DNA of 18,078 bases from DATKZS01 sp035527835 [NCBI: bacterium] (GCA_035527835.1 DATKZS010000048.1:1-18078); one strand, 5' to 3'. Shown: positions 1 through 6,850, numbered from the stretch's first letter. Numbers and translations are program-made. The notes: generated by a model from the letters alone, not told the origin.

Positions 1-134
1 CCGGCTTGGCGAACCGGCCGACGGGAGCGCCAAGCCAGAAACATTCGCACCCAAGCCCTCTTAAAATCGTGTTTAAAAATAATCCTTGGCGCTCTTGGCG
101 TCTTGGCGGTTCTCCGGTCCGTTTATTTTGGACA
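1..134 (+). repeat. Right part of a dispersed MITE-like element (partial at window edge)
   Basis: Bases 1-110 match 17969-18078 in the same orientation with only 4 mismatches by eye. The copy ends at 124-134 with TATTTTGGACA, the inverse of TGTCCAAAATA that opens the copy at 17852. Just inside the end are head-to-tail CTTGGCG units (84-109), the inverse of the CGCCAAG units at the start of the other copy. Combining the two copies predicts a full length of about 251 bp. No coding capacity is apparent, which suits a non-autonomous element. The boundary at 134 is supported by the HEPN reading frame resuming at 135. Confidence 0.8.
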
Positions 135-232
135 GCACTGATTTTGAGAGTGTGCTTGGCATTAGCCAAGTCATTCTCAGCCTTGGCCACCCATCTCCGC
201 ACTTCCCTTATGGTTTCAGGCGGCGCGTTCAT
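135..232 (-). pseudogene. HEPN-domain toxin, 5' fragment truncated by repeat element
   Basis: The ATG at 232 overlaps the end of the upstream MNT gene (TGA at 218-216), the usual coupling of MNT/HEPN pairs. The frame reads MNAPPETIREVRRW then VAKAENDLANAKHTLK. This resembles the start of a COG2250-type HEPN protein: compare KKWLVKAAHDLASAQK in the intact HEPN protein at 5210-5647. After about 32 codons the sequence runs into TGTCCAAAATA, the terminus of the dispersed element, and continues in frame through repeat DNA to the window edge. The catalytic R-x4-H region, expected around residue 60, is missing. The rest of the gene could lie beyond the element, outside the window. Called from the N-terminal similarity and the gene overlap, so the family is likely but not certain. 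Confidence 0.7.
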
Positions 233-602
233 AAAGGACCTTTCCTTCCCGCAGCGCCGGTTTAATGATGGTCCCGACCTGGCGCCGGCGCTGTTCCACC
301 TCCTCGGGCGAGAACACCAGCACGTCAGCCGGCAGGTCAATCCCCCAAAGCGCCAGATCAATCTCGGCGGCCTGGGCACGCCGTGAGCCCTTCTTAAAGC
401 GCATGATCACCAACAGGTCGGCGTCGCTGTCCGGGCCGGCATCTCCGCGGGCGTGTGACCCGAAGAGGATGATCTTCTCGGGGTCAAAGCCCAAGACGAT
501 GCGGCGGACCATCTCCTGGATTTTTTCCCTGGCTCTCGTCATGTTCGGGGCCGCGGCGCATTCCCGCTTCCGGCCGGAACGCCGGCCGCGGCGGGGCGCC
601 AT
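216..602 (-). CDS. MNT-type nucleotidyltransferase, antitoxin of a broken MNT/HEPN pair
   Basis: Small DNA polymerase beta-like nucleotidyltransferase of the MntA type, which in MNT/HEPN systems neutralises the HEPN ribonuclease by nucleotidylation. The signature G-S-x10-D-x-D is complete (LFGSHARGDAGPDSDADLLV, about residues 46-65 from the ATG at 602), and the third acidic residue is in PADVLV. It is about 128 aa from that ATG. Alternatives are a TTG at 617 and an ATG at 542; the last removes a basic, poorly conserved-looking leader and gives a core aligning with the second MNT protein at 4897. A good sigma70-like promoter at 635-663 would place the transcript start near 628, which favours 602 or 542. 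The stop overlaps the start of the truncated HEPN gene, so the antitoxin may now be an orphan. Confidence 0.8.
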   Translation of the reverse strand: MAPRRGRRSGRKRECAAAPNMTRAREKIQEMVRRIVLGFDPEKIILFGSHARGDAGPDSDADLLVIMRFKKGSRRAQAAEIDLALWGIDLPADVLVFSPEEVEQRRRQVGTIIKPALREGKVLYERAA

Positions 603-634
603 TTTTTCCGGCTTCAATTGATTGCCTCTTTATT

Positions 635-663
635 ATTATATAGCGGCGTTTCACGGCGCTCAA
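635..663 (-). promoter_or_regulatory. Sigma70-type promoter for the MNT/HEPN(broken) genes
   Basis: On the minus strand, -35 TTGAGC (663-658) and a perfect -10 TATAAT (640-635) are separated by 17 bp. The predicted start is near 628, about 26 nt upstream of the ATG at 602. This is sequence match only. Confidence 0.55.
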
Positions 664-704
664 ACCGGCGGGATCGCGCGGGATGGCTCGGGGTAAAAGG
701 GGCG

Positions 705-1859
705 CTACCCGGGGATCACGGAGAGGAAGTAGCCGGCGACGATGGCTGATCCGATGACCCCGGCGACGTTTGGCCCCATGGCGTGCATGAGGAGGTGGTT
801 TTCCGGGTCCTCGCGGTATGCGACCTCCTGGGCGACTCTCGCCGCGATCGGCACCGCGGATACGCCGGCGGCTCCAATCAGGGGATTGATCTTGTGCTTT
901 GAGAACAGGTTCATGAATTTGGCCAGGAGGATCCCGCCGGCGGTTCCGAAAGAGAAGGCGATCAGGCCGAGCGTAAGTATTTTGAAAGTCTTGAGTTGGA
1001 ACACGGTCTCGGCTTTAAGGGTGAGCCCGACGCAGAGCATGAGGAAGATGGTGGCGATGTTGAGGATTTCATTCTGGGTGGACTTGTTCAAGCGCTCGAC
1101 CACGCCCGCTTCGCGGAAGAGATTTCCGATCATGAAGACGCTGACCAGGGGGGCGCTCTCGGGCACAAGGAGGATGGAGGTGACCATGACGATGACCGGG
1201 AAAATGATCTTGGCGCGGCGGGAGACGTGACGGAGCTGGGTCATGCGGATTTTGCGCTCCTCCTTGGTGGTGAGCAGTCGCATGATGGGCGGCTGGATGA
1301 AGGGCACCAGCGAGATGTAGGAGTAGCCGGTGACGGCGCAGATGCCAAGGAGGTGGGGCGCGAGGATGGCGTTCAAGTAAATAGTGGTGGGTCCGTCGGC
1401 GCCGCCAATGATGCCGATGGCCGCGGCCTCCCTTAAGTCGAACCCGAGCCAGAGCGCGCCGAGAAAAGCGATGAAGATGCCGATCTGGGCGGCGCCGCCG
1501 AGGATGATGGTGCGGGGGTTGGAGATGAGGGCCCCGAAGTCGGTGAGGGCGCCGAGTCCGAGAAAGATGAGCGGGGGCAGGATATTGTAGGTGTAAACCA
1601 TGTAATAGAAGACGATCCCGAGCAGGCCGGCGTCCTGGATTCCTCCCTGGGGGAGGGCCCCGGCCTGGTGGAGGGGGAGGTTGATGAGGATGGCGCCCAT
1701 CCCGATGGGCAAGAGCTCATACGGCTCAATATGCTTGAAGACCGCCAAGTAGAGCATGAGGAACCCGACCCCGATCATGGCCACGTTGCCGGGGGTCAGG
1801 GCCAGGATCCCGAGATCGGACTTCACCTGGACAAGAGTCTGGAGGATTTGCTCGATCAT
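705..1859 (-). CDS. mmdB: Na+-transporting methylmalonyl-CoA/oxaloacetate decarboxylase, beta subunit
   Basis: Integral membrane subunit (384 aa) that decarboxylates carboxybiotin and drives Na+ out of the cell. Hydrophobic segments run through the protein. Family hallmarks seen are GMGAILINLPL (about 53-63), YYMVYTYNILPPLIFLGLGA (about 85-105), SNPRTIILGGAAQ (about 113-125), the GGADGPT motif (152-158) whose Asp155 matches the ion-binding Asp of the family, PFIQPP, and LIGAAGVSAVP near the C-terminus. The last gene of a minus-strand operon, it starts 31 nt after the biotin carrier gene ends. The beta subunits of oxaloacetate, methylmalonyl-CoA and glutaconyl-CoA decarboxylases are very alike. 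The symbol is chosen because the linked carboxyltransferase (2916-4469) is of the methylmalonyl-CoA type. Confidence 0.92.
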   Translation of the reverse strand: MIEQILQTLVQVKSDLGILALTPGNVAMIGVGFLMLYLAVFKHIEPYELLPIGMGAILINLPLHQAGALPQGGIQDAGLLGIVFYYMVYTYNILPPLIFLGLGALTDFGALISNPRTIILGGAAQIGIFIAFLGALWLGFDLREAAAIGIIGGADGPTTIYLNAILAPHLLGICAVTGYSYISLVPFIQPPIMRLLTTKEERKIRMTQLRHVSRRAKIIFPVIVMVTSILLVPESAPLVSVFMIGNLFREAGVVERLNKSTQNEILNIATIFLMLCVGLTLKAETVFQLKTFKILTLGLIAFSFGTAGGILLAKFMNLFSKHKINPLIGAAGVSAVPIAARVAQEVAYREDPENHLLMHAMGPNVAGVIGSAIVAGYFLSVIPG

Positions 1860-1890
1860 GGTTTCGACTTTGCTCCGCTGGTTGGCATCC

Positions 1891-2364
1891 TTAATCGCTG
1901 ATGAACAGCAGGTTGTCGCCGGTGTTCACCGAGTCGCCCTGGCCCACCATGATCTTCTTCACGGTGCCGGACCGGGGCGCCTTGATGTCGTTTTCCATTT
2001 TCATGGCCTCGATCACCATGACGGCGTCGCCGGCGTTGACCATGTCGCCCTCATTCACCTTGATCTTGAGGATTACGCCGGGCATGGGCGCCTTGACCGC
2101 GCCGTTGACGGCTGAGGGAGCGGGGGCGGGCGCGGCGGCGGACTTGTCAGCGCTGGTGGCGGCCTCGGATGCCGGGGCCGCGGCAGCTGCCAGCGCTCCT
2201 CCCGGAACGCTGAGCGGGCCTTTGGGCGCGGCGGTGACCTGTCCCAGCATCATGTTGACCTGGTAGGTCTGATTGTTGACCTCCACCACCGCGTGCTCGC
2301 CGTACATCTCCTTGATCCGCACCCGGAAGGTCTTGCCGTTGATCTCGTAACGATACTCCTTCAT
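1891..2364 (-). CDS. mmdC: Biotin carrier (biotinyl-lipoyl) subunit of the decarboxylase
   Basis: A 157-aa protein that carries the carboxyl group between the carboxyltransferase and the beta subunit. The N-terminal part (1-45) resembles the leader domain seen in many such carriers. A linker rich in Ala and Pro (about 46-88) gives a flexible swinging arm. A C-terminal biotinyl domain (about 89-157) has the classic EAMKMEN motif at 119-125, with Lys122 as the biotinylation site, and the symmetric half motifs APMPGVI and APRSGTV. It lies 12 nt after the small membrane subunit and 31 nt before mmdB on the same strand. No biotin ligase is present in the window, so it must be encoded elsewhere. 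Confidence 0.93.
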   Translation of the reverse strand: MKEYRYEINGKTFRVRIKEMYGEHAVVEVNNQTYQVNMMLGQVTAAPKGPLSVPGGALAAAAAPASEAATSADKSAAAPAPAPSAVNGAVKAPMPGVILKIKVNEGDMVNAGDAVMVIEAMKMENDIKAPRSGTVKKIMVGQGDSVNTGDNLLFISD

Positions 2365-2376
2365 CGCCGTCCCTTT

Positions 2377-2700
2377 TCACCCGCGGAAAGTGATCCGCTG
2401 CCGCGCGGCCATGATGTCAAGCCGGCCTGACGAGGTCCAGCCCGAGTAGCGGGGCCGGTCCAATACCGCGAGTTCCTGCTCCCGCTCCTCCTGGAACTGG
2501 TGCAGCGCCATGCCGATGGCCACAACCACCTCCGCCGGCATCCGCGACGGGTGGTCCTCCAGCCTCGCCTTCTTCATCCGGGCCCGCGCCTTGAAATAAT
2601 AGTCCAGCCGCACCAGAGCCTCGATCAGCCCCACCAGGAGCACCAGGATGCCCATGACCACCACGACGCCCACCGAGATAATGATCAGCCCTTGCGACAT
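2377..2700 (-). CDS. mmdD: Small membrane subunit (OadG/MmdD-like) of the decarboxylase
   Basis: A 107-aa protein with one N-terminal membrane helix (about residues 4-27, IIISVGVVVVMGILVLLVGL) followed by a charged cytoplasmic tail. The tail contains MPAEVVVAIGMALHQF, similar to the helical segment of OadG/MmdD-type subunits, which anchor and assemble the carboxyltransferase on the membrane complex. The start at 2700 is preferred over an upstream ATG at 2718 because AAGGA lies 5 nt before it. First gene of the minus-strand operon mmdD-mmdC-mmdB, behind a strong promoter at 2803-2831. The family assignment rests on size, topology and position, because these subunits are poorly conserved. Confidence 0.78.
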   Translation of the reverse strand: MSQGLIIISVGVVVVMGILVLLVGLIEALVRLDYYFKARARMKKARLEDHPSRMPAEVVVAIGMALHQFQEEREQELAVLDRPRYSGWTSSGRLDIMAARQRITFRG

Positions 2701-2762
2701 CTTGATCCTTGCGCCCATTCCCCCCGCCGGACCGGGCCGCCAGCGGGAGTCATGCGCATTTC

Positions 2763-2791
2763 TTGACAGATAAAATAACTAATGTTATTCA
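2763..2791 (+). promoter_or_regulatory. Possible promoter for the carboxyltransferase gene
   Basis: A perfect -35 TTGACA (2763-2768) is followed 17 bp later by TATTCA (2786-2791), preceded by TG in the extended -10 position (2783-2784). The -10 match is weak (3 of 6). Predicted start near 2798, leaving a leader of about 118 nt before the ATG at 2916. Confidence 0.4.
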
Positions 2792-2802
2792 ATGAGGGTC
2801 GT

Positions 2803-2831
2803 ATTATATGACAGCCCTCCGGGGTAGTCAA
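2803..2831 (-). promoter_or_regulatory. Strong sigma70-type promoter for mmdD-mmdC-mmdB
   Basis: On the minus strand, -35 TTGACT (2831-2826) and a perfect -10 TATAAT (2808-2803) are spaced by exactly 17 bp. Predicted start near 2796, about 96 nt upstream of the ATG at 2700. The predicted start almost coincides with that of the opposing + promoter, so the two transcripts would run through each other's promoter. Confidence 0.65.
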
Positions 2832-2915
2832 TCCTATGGAAGTCAGTTTTAAGGGGCGGCACTACGGTTATTGGGCCGCGCGCGGGCCGGGACGCCGCCC
2901 ATTGGGGAGGAAGTG

Positions 2916-4469
2916 ATGAAAACCGTTTTGGAAAAGATCGCGGATTTGAAGGAGCGCGAGGATCGCGAGAAGGCCATGGGCGGCAAGGACGGCGTGGCCA
3001 AGCACAAGGCCAAGGGCAAGCTCACGGCGCGGGAGCGGCTGGACAAGCTGTTCGACCCCGGCACCTTTGTCGAGACCGACCTGTTCGTCAAGCACCGCTG
3101 CCAAAGCTTCGGCATGGAAAAAGTTGGCCTCGCCGCCGAGGGCGTGGTCACCGGTTACGGCCGGATCAACCACCGGGTGGTCTGCGCCTATTCGCAGGAC
3201 TTCACCTCCCGCGGCGGGTCGCTCGGCGAGATGCACTCCAAGAAAATCTGCAAGGTGATGGACCTGGGCCTCAAGCTGGGGTGCCCGGTGGTCGGCATGA
3301 ACGACTCCGGCGGCGCCCGCATCCAGGAAGGGGTGGACGCGCTCTCCGGCTACGGCCAGATCTTCTACCGCAACTCGCTCGCTTCCGGCGTGGTCCCGCA
3401 GATCAGCGCCATCATGGGCCCGACCGCCGGCGGGGCCGTGTATTCTCCGGCCATGACCGACTTCGTGTTCATGGTCAAGAACTCGTCTTACATGTTCATC
3501 ACGGGTCCGGAGGTGATCAAGGCGGTGACGGGGGAGGACATCACGCCGGAGGACCTGGGCGGGGCCATGGCGCACTGCTCGCGCTCGGGCGTGGCGCATT
3601 TCGCCACGGAGAACGACGAGGACTGCCTCGAAAAAATCCGGCTCCTGCTCTCTTACTTTCCGCAGAACAACCTGGAGGACCCGCCCTGGGTGGACACCGG
3701 CGACGACGTCAAGCGCGAAATTCCCGAGCTCGACTCCATCGTGCCCGACGAAGCGCGCAAGAGCTATGACATGCGCGAGCTGATCCGCCTGATCGTGGAC
3801 CAGGGCACCTTCTTCGAGGTCCACGAGCTCTACGCGCTCAACATGATCGTGGGCTTCGCCCGAATGGCCGGCAACACCATCGGCATCATCGCCAACCAGC
3901 CGACCTACTTGGGCGGCGCGCTGGACGTCAACGCCTCCGACAAGGCCGCGCGCTTCATCCGCACCTGCGACGCCTTCAACATCCCGCTGCTCACCATCGC
4001 CGACGTGCCCGGCTACCTCCCCGGCTCCGACCAGGAATCGGCCGGCATCATCCGCCACGGCGCCAAGATGCTCTGGGTCTATTCCGAGGCCACCGTGCCC
4101 AAGCTCACCCTCATCACCAGAAAAGCCTACGGCGGCTCCTACCTCGCCATGTGCGGCAAGGACCTGGGGGCCGACATCGTCATGGCCTGGCCCACCGCCG
4201 AGATCGCCGTCATGGGAGCGGAGGGCGCGTCCAAGATCATCTTCAGAAAAGAGATCGCCGACGCCGCCGACAAAAAGGCCAAGCTCGCGGAAAAGGTCGC
4301 GGAATACGAGGACCTGTTCAACAACCCCTACGTCGCGGCCTCCCGCGGCTACCTGGACATGATCATCCGGCCCCGCGACACCCGCAAGATCATCATCAAC
4401 GCCCTCGAAACCTGCCGCACCAAGAGGGAGACGAGGCCGCCGAAGAAGCATGGGAACATTCCGCTGTGA
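2916..4469 (+). CDS. mmdA: Methylmalonyl-CoA decarboxylase-type carboxyltransferase (alpha) subunit
   Basis: A 517-aa member of the acyl-CoA carboxylase beta/decarboxylase alpha family, moving the carboxyl group of an acyl-CoA (likely methylmalonyl-CoA) onto biotin. Both crotonase-fold halves are present. The N half has SGGARIQEGV (131-140) and GPTAGGAVYSPA (168-179). The C half has QPTYLGGALDVNASDKAARF, IADVPGYLPG and MAWPTAEIAVMGAEGA. The C-terminus ends PPKKHGNIPL, typical of propionyl-CoA carboxylase/MmdA proteins; glutaconyl-CoA decarboxylase alpha subunits are longer, at about 590 aa. The ATG at 2916 is chosen because GGGGAGG lies 5 nt before it. It is divergent from the other three subunit genes rather than in their operon. 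Without a biotin carboxylase nearby but with the pump subunits present, a decarboxylase is the better reading than a carboxylase. Confidence 0.9.
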   Translation: MKTVLEKIADLKEREDREKAMGGKDGVAKHKAKGKLTARERLDKLFDPGTFVETDLFVKHRCQSFGMEKVGLAAEGVVTGYGRINHRVVCAYSQDFTSRGGSLGEMHSKKICKVMDLGLKLGCPVVGMNDSGGARIQEGVDALSGYGQIFYRNSLASGVVPQISAIMGPTAGGAVYSPAMTDFVFMVKNSSYMFITGPEVIKAVTGEDITPEDLGGAMAHCSRSGVAHFATENDEDCLEKIRLLLSYFPQNNLEDPPWVDTGDDVKREIPELDSIVPDEARKSYDMRELIRLIVDQGTFFEVHELYALNMIVGFARMAGNTIGIIANQPTYLGGALDVNASDKAARFIRTCDAFNIPLLTIADVPGYLPGSDQESAGIIRHGAKMLWVYSEATVPKLTLITRKAYGGSYLAMCGKDLGADIVMAWPTAEIAVMGAEGASKIIFRKEIADAADKKAKLAEKVAEYEDLFNNPYVAASRGYLDMIIRPRDTRKIIINALETCRTKRETRPPKKHGNIPL

Positions 4470-4474
4470 GAAAA

Positions 4475-4542
4475 AGTAGCCAGCAGCCAGTAGCCCGTAG
4501 CTAGGGGAAGAGGGGAACAAGAAGTCAGAAGCAAGAAGCAGG
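4475..4542. repeat. Low-complexity repeat tract after mmdA
   Basis: 4475-4504 holds imperfect repeats of GTAGCCAGCA/GCCAGTAGCC, and 4517-4542 holds AAGAAGTCAGAAGCAAGAAG units. No convincing ORF. Such short-unit intergenic tracts are probably part of dispersed families. The function is unknown. Confidence 0.5.
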
Positions 4543-4591
4543 GGTGATGGACAGCATGGCGGGATCAATGGCTTAATGTTGCATGAGCGTG

Positions 4592-4612
4592 CCACCGGTT
4601 TGCAACCGGTGG
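4592..4612. repeat. Perfect 9-bp hairpin CCACCGGTT/AACCGGTGG
   Basis: CCACCGGTT (4592-4600), a 3-nt TGC loop, then AACCGGTGG (4604-4612). It lacks a T tract, so it is not a standard intrinsic terminator. It lies 120 nt after mmdA. Confidence 0.7.
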
Positions 4613-4670
4613 GTTCCGCGGGCTTGATCTTGAGTTCCCATAATCAGCGCGCGATATATCGGGAGCTTTT

Positions 4671-4690
4671 AAGCCCGATTCATCGGGCTT
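4671..4690. repeat. Perfect 8-bp hairpin AAGCCCGA/TCGGGCTT
   Basis: AAGCCCGA (4671-4678), loop TTCA, TCGGGCTT (4683-4690). The stem could extend through CCC on the right with a bulge on the left (GGGAGC at 4660-4665). Only a weak candidate for a terminator of mmdA, because no T run follows. Confidence 0.6.
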
Positions 4691-4708
4691 CCCTCGAATA
4701 AGTGCAGG

Positions 4709-4726
4709 CCCGCCATTTATGGCGGG
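4709..4726. repeat. Perfect 8-bp hairpin CCCGCCAT/ATGGCGGG
   Basis: CCCGCCAT (4709-4716), loop TT, ATGGCGGG (4719-4726). The third consecutive hairpin in the gene-free stretch after mmdA. A further imperfect hairpin (GGGGAGGGCGTT paired with AACGTCCTTCCCC) lies at about 4748-4774. Confidence 0.6.
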
Positions 4727-4783
4727 TGGCGGGAACTGTGGAGGGCCGGGGAGGGCGTTTTAACGTCCTTCCCCACCCGTTCT

Positions 4784-4806
4784 GTAGGAGCGACTTTAGT
4801 CGCGAC
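4784..4806. repeat. REP-like extragenic palindrome
   Basis: GTAGGAGCGACTTTAGTCGC at 4784-4803, with a GCGACT (4790-4795)/AGTCGC (4798-4803) stem and a GTAGGA head. This is the layout of REP elements known from Pseudomonas and other bacteria (head tetranucleotide next to a short palindrome), which are mobilised by RAYT transposases. No such transposase is in the window. Confidence 0.65.
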
Positions 4807-4830
4807 TCTTTGGCCTCCCTCCATGCGGCG

Positions 4831-4859
4831 TTGCATTCGAAAGAACCGCCTTATATCAT
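4831..4859 (+). promoter_or_regulatory. Possible promoter of the MNT/HEPN pair
   Basis: TTGCAT (4831-4836) and TATCAT (4854-4859) with a 17-bp spacer. The -10 matches 5 of 6 and the -35 only 3 of 6. The predicted start near 4866 gives a leader of about 30 nt. The DNA here is distinctly AT-rich compared with the flanking genes. Confidence 0.4.
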
Positions 4860-4896
4860 ATATAAGCTGAAAGGGATTATGGGCAGGTGATCCCCA

Positions 4897-5217
4897 TTGG
4901 ATGAAATATCACAACAGTTGCTTTCTGAAATCACGAACCGCCTGGTCGCGGAGTTCGCGCCGGAGCAGATTTACCTCTTCGGCTCCCATGCATGGGGTGA
5001 GCCTACGGCCGACAGCGACGTGGACATTCTTGTAATTGTGAACAATAGCGAGCAGAAGCCGGCGCAACGCGCAATGAGAGCACATATGCGCCTCCTAGAT
5101 ATCCAGGCGCCACTGGACATCCTGGTTAAAACAAGGGCCGAGTTTGAACAATACCTGCACGTGTACGCTTCATTGACCGCGCAAATTGTGGAGCGGGGGA
5201 AGCTAATTTATGGGTGA
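4897..5217 (+). CDS. MNT-type nucleotidyltransferase antitoxin (MntA-like)
   Basis: A 106-aa minimal nucleotidyltransferase. The complete G-S-x10-D-x-D signature is at 29-43 (GS at 29-30, Asp41 and Asp43), and the third acidic residue is probably Asp74 in PLDILV. In MNT/HEPN systems this protein transfers nucleotides to the HEPN toxin and blocks its RNase activity. The start is a TTG at 4897 with AGGTGAT 6 nt before it; no in-frame ATG lies early in the frame. Its last 8 bases overlap the start of the HEPN gene, so translation is likely coupled. Lower GC than the mmd and DGQHR genes beside it, consistent with acquisition by transfer. Confidence 0.88.
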   Translation: MDEISQQLLSEITNRLVAEFAPEQIYLFGSHAWGEPTADSDVDILVIVNNSEQKPAQRAMRAHMRLLDIQAPLDILVKTRAEFEQYLHVYASLTAQIVERGKLIYG

Positions 5218-5647
5218 AGCAAAAAGCGATCTGGTGAAAAAATGGCTTGTCAAGGCGGCTCATGATCTGGCCTCAGCACAAAAGCTTGCTTCCGACCCTG
5301 ACTCGTACCTTGACACCGCTATTTACCATTGCCAACAGGCAGCAGAAAAAGCTGTGAAGGCATTTTTGGTCTTTAATGACAAACGTTTCCAGAAGACTCA
5401 TGATGTAAGAGAACTTCTCAAAATCGCTTCCTCTTTTAGCGAGGAATTATTATCTCTGATGGAGGAAGCGGCAACTTTAACTCCCTATGCCGGTCTATAT
5501 CGCTATCCCGATGAAAACATCGAACCTGATCGAGACGAGTTCGACCATGCTCTCGCCGCGGCCCGGAAGATTTATGACGCGGTGCTGGCTCTGCTTCCCG
5601 GCGTGGTCAATCCGGCCCGCGCGGATAAAAATAATCGCGAGGTCTAA
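5210..5647 (+). CDS. HEPN-domain toxin (HepT-like, COG2250 type)
   Basis: A 145-aa all-alpha HEPN protein, predicted RNase toxin of the pair. YHCQQAAEKAVKAFLV (39-54) is the typical core helix. The catalytic R-x4-H motif is RFQKTH (Arg59, His64). In the characterised HepT of Shewanella the motif is R-x4-H-x-Y and the tyrosine is the site of nucleotidylation; here the position after H-x is Val (HDV), so the modified residue, if any, must differ. ATG at 5210, with GGGGGAAG about 8 nt upstream inside the antitoxin gene. Distinctly less GC-rich than its neighbours. It is followed after 51 nt by the DGQHR gene on the same strand. Confidence 0.88.
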   Translation: MGEAKSDLVKKWLVKAAHDLASAQKLASDPDSYLDTAIYHCQQAAEKAVKAFLVFNDKRFQKTHDVRELLKIASSFSEELLSLMEEAATLTPYAGLYRYPDENIEPDRDEFDHALAAARKIYDAVLALLPGVVNPARADKNNREV

Positions 5648-5698
5648 CCATGCGCGTCAAAAAACGGATCCGTTACCGCGGGAGAAGGGAGGGCGATC

Positions 5699-6823
5699 AT
5701 GATTACGGCGCCGGCGCTTCGGATCAGGCAATTCAGCATGGAGTTCTATCAGGTGACGTTCTCGGCCCGGGACGTGGCCAAGCTGGTCGAGTTCATCGTG
5801 CTCGAGGCCGAGACGGGGGGCGCGAAGCCACGGCGGGGCAAGGGCAAGGCCGCGGTTAACTGGCAGCTCCTGGAGTCGCTGGTCAAGACCGGCGACACCG
5901 CCTACCAGCGTCCGCTGATCCGGAAGAAGATCGAGGATCTGATCGTCTATTACCGGCAGTGCGCGGAGGAGGACAAGACGCCGATGCCGGCGATCCCGGG
6001 CGCGGTGATCCTGGTCGCCCGCGACCGGGTCGAGTTCGCGCCGTCCTCCAAAAACCCCGACCTCGGGCTGGTCCAGATCCCGGAGCAGTACGGCTTCCTC
6101 CACGCCCTCGACGGCCAGCATCGCCTGGTCGCGCTCCACGCCGCCGGGGAAAGCCTGGCCAAGCTGGGCGACTTCCAGGTCCCGGCCGTGCTCTTCGACC
6201 GCCTGGAGTCCAGCCAGGAGGTCGAGATGTTCGCCACCATCAACTGCAAGCAGACCAAGCTCAACTCGTCGCTGATCGTATCGCTCTCCGGGAAAAGGCT
6301 CTACCAGGACGCGGCGCTGATCACGGCGCACGAGATCGCGCGGAAGCTGAACGAGGACGCGGGCTCGCCGCTGGCGGGCCAGGTCAAGATGCTGGGCGTG
6401 GGCAAGGGCAGACTGTCGCAGGTCGCGCTCACCAACCCGCTCTCCGCCTTCATCGGCCTGGACCCGCGGCCCATCCGCGACCTGGACGAGGTCCGCGACT
6501 TTTTCATCCGCTTTTTCAAGCAGCTCGGCCAGGTCTTCCCCGAGGCCTGGAGCGGCCGGAAGTACAGCATCGCCTCGCCCGTGGCCATCCGCGCCTTTAT
6601 CGCGGCCGCGCCCGAGGTGATCGCGCGCCTTAAAGCAAAACGCGAGTCCGTGACCGACGCGCTGGCCATCCGCCGCGCGCTCGAGCCGTGGAAGACCCGC
6701 ATCACCTCGGCCCGCTTCGAGACCGCCGGCGAATGGCAGCGCAAGCTCGCAGTGAGCGCAAAAAAATCCTCCGACCTCCTCGCGCGAGAGCTCGTCGAGG
6801 CGCTGCAGATGGAGGAAGAATAG
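5699..6823 (+). CDS. DGQHR-domain protein (DndB-related fold)
   Basis: A 374-aa protein with the defining DGQHR motif (138-142) inside FLHALDGQHRLVAL, followed by VLFDRLESSQEVEMFATINC (about 155-174) and KQTKLNSSL. This arrangement is found in DGQHR/DndB proteins and is distantly like the ParB/sulfiredoxin fold. DndB regulates DNA phosphorothioation genes, but no dnd genes are seen here, so a DNA-linked role is only inferred. The start at 5699 has GGAGGG upstream with a short spacer. It follows the MNT/HEPN pair by 51 nt on the same strand but is much more GC-rich, so shared origin is doubtful even if co-transcribed. No N-terminal secretion signal. Confidence 0.8.
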   Translation: MITAPALRIRQFSMEFYQVTFSARDVAKLVEFIVLEAETGGAKPRRGKGKAAVNWQLLESLVKTGDTAYQRPLIRKKIEDLIVYYRQCAEEDKTPMPAIPGAVILVARDRVEFAPSSKNPDLGLVQIPEQYGFLHALDGQHRLVALHAAGESLAKLGDFQVPAVLFDRLESSQEVEMFATINCKQTKLNSSLIVSLSGKRLYQDAALITAHEIARKLNEDAGSPLAGQVKMLGVGKGRLSQVALTNPLSAFIGLDPRPIRDLDEVRDFFIRFFKQLGQVFPEAWSGRKYSIASPVAIRAFIAAAPEVIARLKAKRESVTDALAIRRALEPWKTRITSARFETAGEWQRKLAVSAKKSSDLLARELVEALQMEEE

Positions 6824-6850
6824 GCGCTTAATCCTTCTGTATCTCTCCGC

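Noticed and set aside
2868-4595. Long minus-strand open frame (575 codons) opposite mmdA
   Set aside because: It is antisense to a clear carboxyltransferase gene with family motifs from end to end. Its product is low-complexity Val/His/Asp/Gly-rich sequence, typical of the reverse frame of GC-rich genes.
4702-4890. 62-codon ORF before the second MNT gene
   Set aside because: It reads straight through the REP-like palindrome and neighbouring hairpins and has no ribosome-binding site, so it is a chance frame.
5650-5859. ORF starting just after the HEPN gene
   Set aside because: It overlaps the DGQHR start in another frame, has an Arg/Gly-rich translation and no motif. The DGQHR start at 5699 has its own GGAGGG site.
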